From Vampirovibrio chlorellavorus (lineage in GTDB: Bacteria > Cyanobacteriota > Vampirovibrionia > Vampirovibrionales > Vampirovibrionaceae): a DNA stretch of 64,000 bases. Position numbers and translations under genes: made by a program. The notes below the pieces were generated by a model. It saw only the letters and a list, made by a program, of their open reading frames with translations. It ran no database searches and had not been told where the DNA came from. The stretch is taken from the NCBI RefSeq assembly GCF_003149375.1, contig NZ_QFWH01000001.1, positions 212,753 through 276,752 on the forward strand. Reading direction: 5' to 3'. Every line of letters begins with the position of its first letter. The first letter of the stretch is position 1. Shown here piece by piece: positions 24,724 through 33,717 of the stretch.

Positions 24724-25155
24724 CTAGCGGATAAAGAGTTCCAGGTTGAAATATCCCAGGTGGGTGTCTCCGCTCCACAGTTCATAGAGAATCTCGATGA
24801 TGCCGCCTTCGGGAGTCAGGGCATAGTCCAGTTTCTTTGTGAAATTGCGGCAAACCAGAGAAGCGCCCCCGTAAAAATACTGGCTGGCGTACCATTCATT
24901 GGCCGAAAAGGTCTGGCGGCTATGCACATCCCCGATTTTGACCACCGAAACGGTATTTTTAGAGACCTTAATGGTGGTGGTGACCTTTTTTTCCCGCAAC
25001 ATGGTGTCAAAAGCCAGTATGTAGGTATCTTTATCCACCTGATACAGCGAACCCAGCGCTTCTTCCTCGATTTCCAGCGGATCATACCCGTTCACGGACT
25101 GGGTGTGGCAGATGTCCACCATCACCATTTTCTTGATTTTTTTCACGTCACTCAT
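24724..25155 (-). CDS. DUF1934-like calycin-fold protein
   Basis: A 143-residue protein rich in beta strands (YQVDKDTYILAFDTML, TTTIKVSKNTVSVVKIGDVHS, YASQYFYGGASLVCRNF, GGIIEILYELWSGDTHLGYF). The order and spacing resemble the DUF1934 calycin-like family, whose function is not established. A longer frame from 25185 exists, but the ATG at 25155 is the more natural start. Moderate confidence in the family. Confidence 0.65.
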   Translation of the reverse strand: MSDVKKIKKMVMVDICHTQSVNGYDPLEIEEEALGSLYQVDKDTYILAFDTMLREKKVTTTIKVSKNTVSVVKIGDVHSRQTFSANEWYASQYFYGGASLVCRNFTKKLDYALTPEGGIIEILYELWSGDTHLGYFNLELFIR

Positions 25156-25275
25156 CGCACACTCACCTGACTTTTTCCACGTCAACGGTTACCCGCCACA
25201 ACCCTATCGACCAAAAGGCCGAAGACTTGAGCGCTTCTCTTCAAATCTTTACGTCTCTTTTTGACTTGCGCCTAT

Positions 25276-25782
25276 TTACTTGTGATAAGGTTCGCCTCGC
25301 CGGATTTTAAAGGCCCGGTACAATTGCTCCAGCAAGATCAGTCTAACCATGGGGTGGGGAAAGGTCATTTTGGACAGTGACACTGTCCAGTGACAGGCCT
25401 GTAAAACCGATGGATGCAAGCCCAGTGGCCCTCCCACAATGAATATAATAGGCCGGGTGTCGTTGCCGGGAATACCTCCGTTTGAAGGATTTGCCCCCAA
25501 GCGCTCAAAAAAAGCTGTAGAAAACTGCTCCGACGTCAACGATTCCCCCCGTTCAGACAGGGCAATAGCGTACGCCGCTTTCTCCAAATAGGGCAGGATG
25601 CGACGGGCTTCCCCCAACATGACCTGCTCCTCGGTGCGGGAGGGCAATATGGCCTCATCCGGCACTTCTACAACGGACACGTTGGCGTAGGCCTTCAGCC
25701 GCTTTAAATAGTCAACCAGGCCGGGCTGAAGGTAGGAGAATCCGCCTTTCATGCGGCCCACCACAATCATTTGAATGTTCAT
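25276..25782 (-). CDS. rlmH: 23S rRNA (pseudouridine-1915 N3)-methyltransferase
   Basis: A 168-residue SPOUT-class enzyme that methylates pseudouridine 1915 in helix 69 of 23S rRNA. Motifs FIVGGPLGL and SLSKMTFPHPMVRLILLEQL, and the invariant C-terminal RGEPYHK, are decisive. MNIQMIVVGRMK is the normal N-terminus, so the ATG at 25782 is used instead of the earlier one at 25809. Confidence 0.96.
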   Translation of the reverse strand: MNIQMIVVGRMKGGFSYLQPGLVDYLKRLKAYANVSVVEVPDEAILPSRTEEQVMLGEARRILPYLEKAAYAIALSERGESLTSEQFSTAFFERLGANPSNGGIPGNDTRPIIFIVGGPLGLHPSVLQACHWTVSLSKMTFPHPMVRLILLEQLYRAFKIRRGEPYHK

Positions 25783-25879
25783 ATTAAAAACGCTCTGCGC
25801 TGCTTTCATTTGAAACCGGTTGTCAAGCCGGTTATGCTGTATTTACCGTTTAAACATCCAACAAGGAGCCGGATTGATC

Positions 25880-27238
25880 ATGGTGGATATTCTCCCCTTT
25901 CGTGGTTTGCGTTACAACCTGCCCAAACTGGCCCAGGAAGGGGCCTCGCTGAATAGCGTGGCTACCCCGCCCTATGACGTGATCAATGACGCCCAACAGG
26001 CCGCTTTTTACGCCAAGCACCCGGCCAACTTCGTGCGGGTGGATCTCAACCAGAAAACCGCCGAAGATTCGGAGCAGAATACCCCCTACACCCGGGCCGC
26101 TCAATGTATTCAGCAATGGGAGGCGGAAGAAACTCTCATCCCGGAAGGACAGCCAGCCATCTACGCCTACTCTCAAAGTTGGCAGGAAGCGGGACAAACC
26201 ATTGAGCGCAAAGGCCTGATCGCCCTGCTTAAGCTGGAAACCTTTGAAAGCGGCAAAGTACTACCCCATGAATACACTCTAAAAGGCCCCAAGCAGGATC
26301 GTATCCAGCTGATGCGTAGTACCCTGTGCAATTTGAGCCAGGTCTTTATGATTTACAGCGATCCCCAGCGCACCATGGAAAGCCTGCTCTACAGTCAATC
26401 CAACCCACAAGACTGGGCCAGCGCCACGGACGCCGATGGGGTCATCCACCAGTTCAGGCCGGTCACCGATGCGGCAGTCATTGAAAAGCTACAGGCTTTA
26501 TTCAAAGAAAAAACCCTGCTGATTGCCGATGGCCACCACCGCTACGAAACCGCCCTGGCCTACCAGCAAGAGGTGCGGGAGCAAGTAAAGCAAGCCACCG
26601 GACAAGAGCCGCCGGAGGGAAGCCTGTTGTCTGATTACGCCATGATTTTCCTGACCAATATGGACGATGCGGGCTTAAAGGTGTATCCCACCCACCGCAT
26701 TTTGTACCAATGGCCTCAAGGCTGGGATCAGACCCGCTTTGAAGCCGAATTGTTCCAGAAATACGAGCGGGTCAGCGCGGATGAAACCTTCAGCTACCGG
26801 CAACCCGGCACCAACGCGTTAATCAAACTGCGCCTAAAGCCCGAGGCTACCCCAGCCCTGCCACCGCTGCTGGATACCTTTGATGCGGCCTTGCTGGAAG
26901 AGACCGTGTTTAAAGGCATTTTCAACAGCACCGGGGAAGCGTTGAAACAAGGGCATTTGCTGGGCTTTTACCGCAACGAGGATGAGATTGAAGCCCTGTG
27001 GCGTGACGGTAAAACGGTGGGCGGCTTTTTCCTGGCGGCCCCCTCGGTCAAACTGGTGCATCAAATTTGCGAAAGCGGCCATCGCATGCCCCAAAAGTCC
27101 ACCTACTTCTACCCAAAAATCCTGAGTGGATTGGTGATTTACCCCTACCGAACCTTTCTCAACAGCCAGCGGCACGCCTTAAGTGGGATTCAATCCATTC
27201 AAAACCTGCCAGCGGCCCATAAGCTGACCACTGTGTGA
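25880..27238 (+). CDS. DUF1015 family protein
   Basis: A 452-residue protein. The opening VDILPFRGLRYN and VATPPYDVIND, the central LIADGHHRYETALAYQ, and the end MPQKSTYFYPKILSGLVIYP are hallmarks of DUF1015. The family belongs to the ParB/sulfiredoxin-like kinase group that includes an archaeal free-serine kinase (SerK); bacterial members are mostly uncharacterised. AAGGAG lies 11 bases before the ATG at 25880, and a TTG at 25874 has closer spacing. No linked serine or cysteine genes in the window. Confidence 0.88.
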   Translation: MVDILPFRGLRYNLPKLAQEGASLNSVATPPYDVINDAQQAAFYAKHPANFVRVDLNQKTAEDSEQNTPYTRAAQCIQQWEAEETLIPEGQPAIYAYSQSWQEAGQTIERKGLIALLKLETFESGKVLPHEYTLKGPKQDRIQLMRSTLCNLSQVFMIYSDPQRTMESLLYSQSNPQDWASATDADGVIHQFRPVTDAAVIEKLQALFKEKTLLIADGHHRYETALAYQQEVREQVKQATGQEPPEGSLLSDYAMIFLTNMDDAGLKVYPTHRILYQWPQGWDQTRFEAELFQKYERVSADETFSYRQPGTNALIKLRLKPEATPALPPLLDTFDAALLEETVFKGIFNSTGEALKQGHLLGFYRNEDEIEALWRDGKTVGGFFLAAPSVKLVHQICESGHRMPQKSTYFYPKILSGLVIYPYRTFLNSQRHALSGIQSIQNLPAAHKLTTV

Positions 27239-27273
27239 AACGGAAGTTAGCAGGTGACACGGGCGGAAGCAGC

Positions 27274-28206
27274 CTACTCCCGACGTTGAAACACGTCCTG
27301 ATACCCGGTTTTTTTGAGTAAACCGTGGGCATCCCTGCCATACCCCATCATCGACAGCTGATAAGGCTGCCCCACGGTTTCAATGACCTCAGCGGTTTTT
27401 TGCAGCAGCTGAACTATCCATCGGGTATAGGCCTGAAGCCCTGCGTCCGTTTGAATGTCAAAGCCCTGCCCTGCGGCGACTGTGGCCATTAATTCACGGT
27501 CCGCTTTTGAAAAGATAAGAGTATCTGCGGGCAGGGCCTTGTTTTGCACCTTGGCAAACAAACTCCTGAGATCGAATTTCAGGTTTTCCGACTGGTTAAC
27601 CCACTGCCCCTGAGCGTCCTTGACGCCTTCCCGGATTCCTTCCCGGGCAAAATAACTCAACCCTTCGGCCAATATTTCCGGCTGCTGATAAAGTAGTGAA
27701 AAAAAGAGGAGCGCACCCACCGTGGCAGTGCTGCGCTGCAAACAGTTCTTATCTTTCGCCCTGTTTTGTATGGCAGGCAACAGATCGAGGTCTGCCCACC
27801 CGGAAGACTGTTTCTCCCATGCCGGGTAATTGGAATGCGCAATGAGCCTGGCGTTGGACACGTTACCCTCCCTTCTCAGGCCTTCCGCCTGCCGAAGCAG
27901 CCGGGTTCCCAGTAATACCAGAGATCGCAAGGCCTCGTTGGGGTCTTCCGTCAGCTTTAAATAGGGATGAAACGTGGCCTGCAGGGCCTGAATGGACTGC
28001 CGGGGAATGGGGTTGCGCACCGCCTGAGGATTGGGATTAAGCAAACCATTGGTAATAACCAGCCGTTTGCCCCCGGAAGGCACAACCCCCTGATGCTTTC
28101 GTCCTCCCAGAAAGCCGGATCGGGCTTGTCTTTTTGGGCTTAACGAATCCGTCTCGGCAATCGATGGCCCCATCCCGGAATTTTTAAAAGAAACAGCCAA
28201 AACCAT
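27274..28206 (-). CDS. Uncharacterised helical protein
   Basis: A 310-residue protein without signal peptide or clear membrane spans. The N-terminal 70 residues are rich in Ser, Gly, Arg and Pro. The rest is predicted helical, with patches such as NEALRSLVLLGTRLLRQAEG and VGALLFFSLLYQQPEILAEG. I recognise no family. It converges with the DUF1015 gene and is upstream of a divergent small membrane protein. Proteins of this style are common lineage-specific hypotheticals. Confidence 0.6.
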   Translation of the reverse strand: MVLAVSFKNSGMGPSIAETDSLSPKRQARSGFLGGRKHQGVVPSGGKRLVITNGLLNPNPQAVRNPIPRQSIQALQATFHPYLKLTEDPNEALRSLVLLGTRLLRQAEGLRREGNVSNARLIAHSNYPAWEKQSSGWADLDLLPAIQNRAKDKNCLQRSTATVGALLFFSLLYQQPEILAEGLSYFAREGIREGVKDAQGQWVNQSENLKFDLRSLFAKVQNKALPADTLIFSKADRELMATVAAGQGFDIQTDAGLQAYTRWIVQLLQKTAEVIETVGQPYQLSMMGYGRDAHGLLKKTGYQDVFQRRE

Positions 28207-28436
28207 TGGCAAATCCTCCCCACTCAAAAATAACCATGTAACACTTGAACCAAAAAGAAATGAAACCCAAATTACTTAATCACACCCAATCGGTTTGAAC
28301 AATTTTTTGTAGGCAATTTAAGCACAAACAATACAAAAATGGGAACGGGCTGAATATTGAGACTTGCATCCGGGCAACCGTCTTTTCTAAGATGGAAGTA
28401 GCCAACCTCAAAAAAACTTTTACGGAGCGCCCCCCG

Positions 28437-28664
28437 ATGACTTCCCAAAAATCTCTTTCAGATATTGAAAAACACCGCCGTTCGCAACTTTACGCCCGAC
28501 TGACCTACGTGGGTATCATTCTGGTATTTGTCAGCCTTTGCGCCGTGGCCGTACTGGTGACCATGAGCAACGAAGCCAAACGGGAAGGCTTCCGCCCCAT
28601 TGAAGTGAGCAAGCCCATTTCCTTCTTTGACTACAGCTACGTCAAGAAAGACAAAAAGCCCTAA
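28437..28664 (+). CDS. Small single-TM protein
   Basis: A 75-residue protein. A polar N-terminus (TSQKSLSDIEKHRRSQ) is followed by one hydrophobic helix at about residues 22-43, then a basic C-terminal half with SFFDYSYVKK. GGAG lies nine bases before the ATG at 28437; an in-frame ATG at 28392 lacks such a site. The arrangement suggests an inner-membrane anchor with a short exterior segment. No family recognised. Confidence 0.6.
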   Translation: MTSQKSLSDIEKHRRSQLYARLTYVGIILVFVSLCAVAVLVTMSNEAKREGFRPIEVSKPISFFDYSYVKKDKKP

Positions 28665-28854
28665 ACACCAAGGTAAGATTGCCAGCGCAACACGTTTTCT
28701 AACTGTTTGAGTACAGCGAGTTAAAGTCCTGAGCCTGGAAGCATTCCCGGAAGCTGTTCCGTGGTTTGTCTGTGCTGCACGCAGTTTTAGAAAACCTGTT
28801 ATGCAGGCAGCCTGACCCAAGTTGATTTATGAAAGTGGATTTATAAAAGTCGAT

Positions 28855-29799
28855 TTATGAGCGTTTTCCCCGGCCGGAAGCCTGCTTGGGTTTCTGCATG
28901 AGGAAGACGTACTCGTGCTTGAAGATGTAAAAGCCACCCACCAGGGCCCGATAGCGCCACAGGTTACTCATACGGCCCTTGGCTTTCTCGTTGCCGCTGA
29001 TGTTTTTGACAATGATGCTCTTGGTTTTAAAACCCACCCGGTTCATGCGCTCCATGCACAGAAAGCCCAAGGGGATGAGTTCTCCAGCGGCGTACTTGTC
29101 GCCAATCACCAAACCCGCAAAACGCCCCGGCGCCAGCATGTCGTAACCCAGCTCGCAGACCTGCTCGAACATGTCCAGAAAAGCCTCCGTGCTGTCGGCG
29201 TTGGATAAATCCTGCTCCGAGTCGGAAAAGCGGATAATATCGGCATAAGGCGGGTGCAGAAACAGAAACTGGGCCTGCTCCTGCTCAAAGTGCTTCAGGC
29301 TGCGTTGAATGGCCTTACCCGTCCAGCTTTGATTGGCACTATCCCCATTAATAATCTGAACCTGCTCGCTTTTGCCCTGTTCTTCCAGCTTTTGGCGCAC
29401 ATAGTTGGCCATATCAGCCTTTAACTCCACCCCAACCGCCTTGCGGCCCAAATTAACCGCCTCAATGGCTGAGGTGCCAGAGCCTAAAAACAAATCCAGA
29501 ATCACATCCCCCTGCTTGGTGTAGCGGGTGAGCAACTGGGTGAGGATTTGGGGCACGCAATTGCCATGATAATCCAGCTGGTGACCATTCTGGCGCTCCC
29601 GCCCGTTGATCATCCACAGGCTGCCGGTTTCCACGTCTTCATACTCCCGCCAGCGGTTGACATCAATGTCACTGTAGGGCAAGACCTTGGCCGGGGGCTC
29701 CACCCCCACGGGCTCCATGGAAATGGACTGGGCCGCCGCCGCTTGGGAGACCCGTTTTTTGGAGCCGGTTGGCTTTTTTGGAGGACGCGCTTTGCTCAT
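28855..29799 (-). CDS. N4/N6 site-specific DNA methyltransferase, solitary
   Basis: A 314-residue DNA methyltransferase. The SAM-binding motif is ILDLFLGSGTSAIEAV (about 100-115), followed by GVELKADM. The catalytic motif is LHPPYADIIRFS (181-192), an HPPY variant of DPPY. GNCVPQILTQLLTRYTKQGD before motif I and LWRYRALVGGFYIFKHEYVF near the end are typical of one N4/N6 subfamily. No restriction endonuclease or specificity gene is adjacent, so it looks like an orphan enzyme. The recognition sequence cannot be deduced. Confidence 0.88.
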   Translation of the reverse strand: MSKARPPKKPTGSKKRVSQAAAAQSISMEPVGVEPPAKVLPYSDIDVNRWREYEDVETGSLWMINGRERQNGHQLDYHGNCVPQILTQLLTRYTKQGDVILDLFLGSGTSAIEAVNLGRKAVGVELKADMANYVRQKLEEQGKSEQVQIINGDSANQSWTGKAIQRSLKHFEQEQAQFLFLHPPYADIIRFSDSEQDLSNADSTEAFLDMFEQVCELGYDMLAPGRFAGLVIGDKYAAGELIPLGFLCMERMNRVGFKTKSIIVKNISGNEKAKGRMSNLWRYRALVGGFYIFKHEYVFLMQKPKQASGRGKRS

Positions 29800-29910
29800 G
29801 CTCTCATCCTATAGGCACCGACCCGTGAACCACGTCCTTTAAACAGAGGTAATTCACAGCGCTCTGGAAAGTTGAGTTAAAAGGCCGCATGCAAACACTG
29901 GCCTCTGGCT

Positions 29911-29938
29911 TTGCGTTGCAAGCAAAGCGATCTACAAT
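29911..29938 (+). promoter_or_regulatory. Candidate ribF promoter
   Basis: TTGCGT (29911-29916) and TACAAT (29933-29938) separated by 16 bases, about 30 bases before the chosen ribF ATG. This is the best -35/-10 pair seen near a start in this stretch. Confidence 0.45.
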
Positions 29939-29969
29939 ACAATCAGATCCCAAACTTGGCTTTGGCTGT

Positions 29970-30968
29970 ATGCAAGTCCACCGCTCCATCGATGATATTT
30001 CCCTGCCCCAGTCGGCTTGTGCCCTGGGCATGTTTGACGGGGTGCATGTGGGACATGTCATGGTGCTGGAAAACGCTTTAAGAGAAGCCCGCCTGTTTAA
30101 GGTGCCCAGCGTGGTGGTCAGTTTTGCCAATCATCCCCAATTTTTAATCAGCAAAACCCCCACCCAGTTGCTCTCTACCCTGCAAGAACGGCTGGCCCGC
30201 TTTGAGGCCATGGGCTTTGATCACGCCCTGATTCTGGATTTTGACGACTGGCTGAAAAATTTAAGCGCAGACGCCTTCATCGAGCTCATTTTAATGCGGC
30301 ATTTGGGAGTCAAAAGCGTGACGGTGGGCTATGACCATCGGTTTGGCAAGAACCGGGCCGGGGATAGCGACCTGCTGAAGCGGTTTGGTCAAAGCCACGG
30401 CTTTTCCGTGCAGGTGATTGATCCGGTACGCACCGAAACCACCCTGCCGGAAGGGGGCGGACAAATTGTCAGCAGCACCCTGATTCGCAAATTGCTAGCC
30501 TATGGCGATGTGGAACTGGCCAATACCCTGTTGGGACAGCATTACCACATCAGCGGTACGGTAGAAGGCGGCCTGCAACGCGGACGAAAACTGGGTTTCC
30601 CCACGGCCAATTTAAGCATTGAAGCCCATCGACTCATCCCCGGGAGTGGCACTTACGCCGGATACGCCACCTTGAATGGGGTGACTTACCCTGCGGTTTG
30701 CAATATTGGCGTTTGTCCGACCTTTGACGATCCGGTGGGCAAGCGGGTGGAAGTGCATTTACTGGACTACACCCAAGCAGACTTCTACGGCCACACCCTG
30801 ACCATGCGCTTTACCCACAAGCTGAGAGATGAGCAAAAATTCCCGAATATTCAGGCCCTGATTGCCCACATTCAGGCCGATTGCCAACAGGCCCGGCAAC
30901 ACTGGACCGATCATTTGGCCGCCGTTGATTCTTCCTGCGCCAAACCGACCCCTCAACAGCTCCAATAA
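29970..30968 (+). CDS. ribF: Bifunctional riboflavin kinase/FAD synthetase
   Basis: A 332-residue enzyme that makes FMN from riboflavin and FAD from FMN. The N-terminal adenylyltransferase domain has LGMFDGVHVGH. The C-terminal kinase domain has RGRKLGFPTANLSIEAH and GTYAGYATLNGVTYPAVCNI. An earlier ATG at 29889 would put 27 atypical residues in front and lies ahead of the candidate promoter; MQVHRSIDDI at 29970 matches the normal family start. Confidence 0.94.
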   Translation: MQVHRSIDDISLPQSACALGMFDGVHVGHVMVLENALREARLFKVPSVVVSFANHPQFLISKTPTQLLSTLQERLARFEAMGFDHALILDFDDWLKNLSADAFIELILMRHLGVKSVTVGYDHRFGKNRAGDSDLLKRFGQSHGFSVQVIDPVRTETTLPEGGGQIVSSTLIRKLLAYGDVELANTLLGQHYHISGTVEGGLQRGRKLGFPTANLSIEAHRLIPGSGTYAGYATLNGVTYPAVCNIGVCPTFDDPVGKRVEVHLLDYTQADFYGHTLTMRFTHKLRDEQKFPNIQALIAHIQADCQQARQHWTDHLAAVDSSCAKPTPQQLQ

Positions 30969-31010
30969 AGCATCTCTCACCCTCTTCTAAGTCAGAAACG
31001 ATGTTTTCGT

Positions 31011-31760
31011 ATGCAAGTACTCATTGAAGAATCCAAAAAACTACGCAGGGCCTCTGCCTGCATTCGGGATGGAGGCACCATTCACGTAAAGTTGCCTCGT
31101 CACTGGCCCCGGCACCTCAAGCACAGCGTCACTCAGGAGTTGGTGGAACGGCTGCAAAAAAAGGACGCCAAGGAGCGGGCCTTATTGGATAAAGCAACTC
31201 AGCAGGAAACCGTCACCCTTGCGGACAATGAGGCCCTGACCGCCTTTGTGCAGGCCATTAACGCCGAGACCTTTCAGGTGCCGTTGGGGAAAGTACAAAT
31301 CGGTACGGCCAAGTACAACCATTTGGCCCAGGTCAATTTAAAGACCAAAACCATGACCGTGTCCCGGTATTGCCTGAATCAGGCCCCCAAAGAGGCCTTG
31401 CGCTATCTCATTGTTCATGAGCTGGCCCATTACTTTGAATCCGGGCATGGGCCCCGTTTTTGGGCCTTGGTGGCAAAGCATATGCCGGATTACCGGACGC
31501 AATCCCGCATTATGAAAGCCTTTCACCATCAGGCGGTCATCCAGGAGGACGCTTCCGGCACAATGCCCGAAGCGCCTGCGGGAAAGGCCAGTTACGCCAG
31601 CTCGCCCAAGCGGCCCGCTTTAACTCCCACACGCCCTCCAACGCCCCAGCCTGCCCCGGTGAAAGCGCCTCAAAAAAACAAGACCCCAAAAGACAAAACC
31701 GGGTTGTTACCCGGCTTTGTCAAACAGTTATTACTCTGGGGCGAAGGCTTTAAAGGCTAG
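31011..31760 (+). CDS. YgjP-type zinc metallopeptidase-like protein
   Basis: A 249-residue protein of the YgjP/SprT-like metal-dependent hydrolase family. The zinc motif is LIVHELAHYFESGHGPRFW, with a third-ligand His in GHGPRFW. The preceding segment (VSRYCLNQAPKEALRYLIVH) is typical. Residues 185-225 form a Pro/Ala/Lys-rich linker, and a short hydrophobic end (LLPGFVKQLLLWG) follows, which is not usual in the family. Substrate unknown. Confidence 0.85.
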   Translation: MQVLIEESKKLRRASACIRDGGTIHVKLPRHWPRHLKHSVTQELVERLQKKDAKERALLDKATQQETVTLADNEALTAFVQAINAETFQVPLGKVQIGTAKYNHLAQVNLKTKTMTVSRYCLNQAPKEALRYLIVHELAHYFESGHGPRFWALVAKHMPDYRTQSRIMKAFHHQAVIQEDASGTMPEAPAGKASYASSPKRPALTPTRPPTPQPAPVKAPQKNKTPKDKTGLLPGFVKQLLLWGEGFKG

Positions 31761-31780
31761 GCCACCGAAAGCGGGATCGA

Positions 31781-33094
31781 TCACTGGGCAGACGGCTGCA
31801 CTTTGGGCAAAGCGGTGCTTTCCTTCTTGCTATCCCCTGCAGTCACTGGCGATTTGGCCTGAGCCTTGGCCAGAATTTGCTGGTTAATAATGTCTTTCAC
31901 CGTTTTACCTTTGACCATTTCCTCAACCACGCCAATTGCTTTTTGCAATTGCGGATCTTTCTTGGCCTTGGCATCCTCTTCGGTTAATTCCACCGCAATA
32001 TCAGGTTCAATGCCCTTTTTGTTGATATCGGTATCGTTGGGGGTGAGATACCGTTGGGTGGTGATGTTCACCCCGGAGCCGCCCGGCAACTGGTTGATCT
32101 CCTGAACCAACCCTTTCCCGAAGCTGCGCTCGCCAATCAGCACGGCCCGTTTGTTGTCTTTCAAGGCCCCGCTCAAAATTTCGCTGGCACTGGCGCTGCC
32201 GCCGTTAATCAGGACTACCAAGGGCTTATTGGTCAGAACAGAAGGGCTGGAGTAGCGCACTTCCTTGTACCCGTCCCGATCCACAGTGCTGACGATAGAG
32301 CCCTCTTCCAGGAAAAAGTCGGCAATACGAATGGCATTGGATAGCAGTCCACCCGGATTGGAACGTAAATCCAGAATATAGCCGCTCTTGTCCCCTTGGT
32401 CTTTCATTGCGTTTTGCACTTCCTGGGCGGCGTTGCTGCTCAGGAAAGTGGAGAGCTTGATGTAGCCGATGTTATGGGGAATGCTGACACTGAAGGGATT
32501 GTCCAGCGACACCGATTTCAGCTTGATTTCATCCCGCATGATGTCGTAGTACTTGGCGGCTTTATCATCCCGCTTAATCAGCAAGCGCACCTTGGTGCCC
32601 TTTTCCCCTCGAATCAAATCGGCGGCGTCTTTCACCGAAATACCCTTGGTATTTTTACCGTCAATTTCCAGAATCTCGTCATTGGCCTTCAGACCGGCTT
32701 TATCGGCAGGAGTTTCATCGATGGGCGCAATGACCACCAGTTTGTCATCGCGCAGACCGATTTGAATACCAATGCCAAACAGGGTGGCCTTAATGGAGCG
32801 GCCTTCCTCGGCGAATTCATCCTTGTCCAGAAAGCGGGTGTAGCGATCGTTCAGGCTGGCCAGCATGGTTTCAATGGCCACGTTGGCATCGGCCTCGTCC
32901 TTAATCTGGCTATCAAAGCGATGACGCCAAATGCGCCAATCCTGCCCGTTTTTATCCTCATTCACAAACCGGGCGTTAATCAGTTTCCAGACCTCATCGT
33001 AAAGGGACTGGGGCGTGTAAGCAAAACCGGACTGGATGGTGGTAACCATGGCCAGCGGAATAAGCAGGGCACCAAATAGCTTGTTTCTCTTCAT
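31781..33094 (-). CDS. S41 (CtpA-type) C-terminal processing protease
   Basis: A 437-residue secreted protease. The signal peptide is MKRNKLFGALLIPLAMVTTI up to GFAY. A PDZ domain spans about residues 90-170 (ATLFGIGIQIGLRDDKLVV to DLIRGEKGTKV). The catalytic Ser is in GGSASASEILSGAL and the Lys in GERSFGKGLVQ; DLRSNPGGLL matches the family. The C-terminal 50 residues are Lys/Ala/Ser-rich. It is a paralog of the lipoprotein protease at 15834-17060, and differs by being soluble in the periplasm. Confidence 0.92.
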   Translation of the reverse strand: MKRNKLFGALLIPLAMVTTIQSGFAYTPQSLYDEVWKLINARFVNEDKNGQDWRIWRHRFDSQIKDEADANVAIETMLASLNDRYTRFLDKDEFAEEGRSIKATLFGIGIQIGLRDDKLVVIAPIDETPADKAGLKANDEILEIDGKNTKGISVKDAADLIRGEKGTKVRLLIKRDDKAAKYYDIMRDEIKLKSVSLDNPFSVSIPHNIGYIKLSTFLSSNAAQEVQNAMKDQGDKSGYILDLRSNPGGLLSNAIRIADFFLEEGSIVSTVDRDGYKEVRYSSPSVLTNKPLVVLINGGSASASEILSGALKDNKRAVLIGERSFGKGLVQEINQLPGGSGVNITTQRYLTPNDTDINKKGIEPDIAVELTEEDAKAKKDPQLQKAIGVVEEMVKGKTVKDIINQQILAKAQAKSPVTAGDSKKESTALPKVQPSAQ

Positions 33095-33201
33095 TGACGT
33101 TCCATCCAGGTTGCTGGGCTTGTGACAACACGCCCAATTAAAGCCACGTAACACTTATTATAAACAATTTCCGGGAGCTTTGCCGAGCCTCTTGCGGGAA
33201 T

Positions 33202-33257
33202 GCCTCGGGAGGCCCGGGACTGGCAGACTCAAAATCCCAAGCCCGCGGGCTCGATCC
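33202..33257 (+). pseudogene. Degenerate tRNA-Leu(CAA)-like sequence
   Basis: The stretch begins GCCTCGGGAGGC and continues GGGACTGGCAGAC then TCAAAATCC, close to the acceptor, D-arm and CAA anticodon loop of bacterial tRNA-Leu. About six to nine bases of the anticodon stem appear deleted between two GAC repeats. A T-loop-like CTCGATCC follows. The 3' acceptor strand (expected CCGAGGC) is absent. It cannot fold as an active tRNA and may be a tRNA remnant. The match is by eye. Confidence 0.3.
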
Positions 33258-33342
33258 TATTGACTCAAACAGTCATGCAAACTGTTGGGAAAAGACGTGG
33301 GCGGACATCGATTGGTTCCCTCCCCTGTCCGTGATTCTAAAA

Positions 33343-33717
33343 TTACTTCAAACTACCCACCGATACCTGAATGCGATCCACGGTTAAGCCCGTTTGGGCT
33401 TTATAGCCGTTCAGGGCATTCAGCAAGACCGGAATATGAAAGGTCAGTTCCGAGGCCAAGGCCGCATTGGCCACTTTGACAAACAGAACCGTTTGATAGC
33501 CTTGCTTCCGCAAGCGCACGGCCCGGGTATTCTGACCCAGGGTGGCCCCGGCCAACTGGCTGACCTGCTGCGGCCACAAGGCCAGCAAGGCCATTTCATT
33601 CACCTTTTTATCCAGCTCCAGATTTTGGCAAATCTGGGGCAACACCTCGGAGAAAGCGGCCAATGAGCCCACCCGCGTGGGCTTTTTGCGATAGGTGGAG
33701 CGGGGTGGCTCGTTCAT
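33343..33717 (-). CDS. DUF721/DciA-like protein
   Basis: A 124-residue protein of the DUF721 family: LELDKKVNEMALLALWPQQV, then GYQTVLFVKVANAALASELTFH, and a short beta-rich end. DciA members of this family load the replicative helicase in bacteria lacking DnaC, and the gene often sits next to recF. Its ATG overlaps the recF stop by four bases. Helicase loading here is inferred from family and context. Confidence 0.82.
   Translation of the reverse strand: MNEPPRSTYRKKPTRVGSLAAFSEVLPQICQNLELDKKVNEMALLALWPQQVSQLAGATLGQNTRAVRLRKQGYQTVLFVKVANAALASELTFHIPVLLNALNGYKAQTGLTVDRIQVSVGSLK

Noticed and set aside
28855-29799. Complete restriction-modification system
   Set aside because: No endonuclease or specificity gene flanks the methyltransferase; its neighbours are a small membrane protein and ribF.
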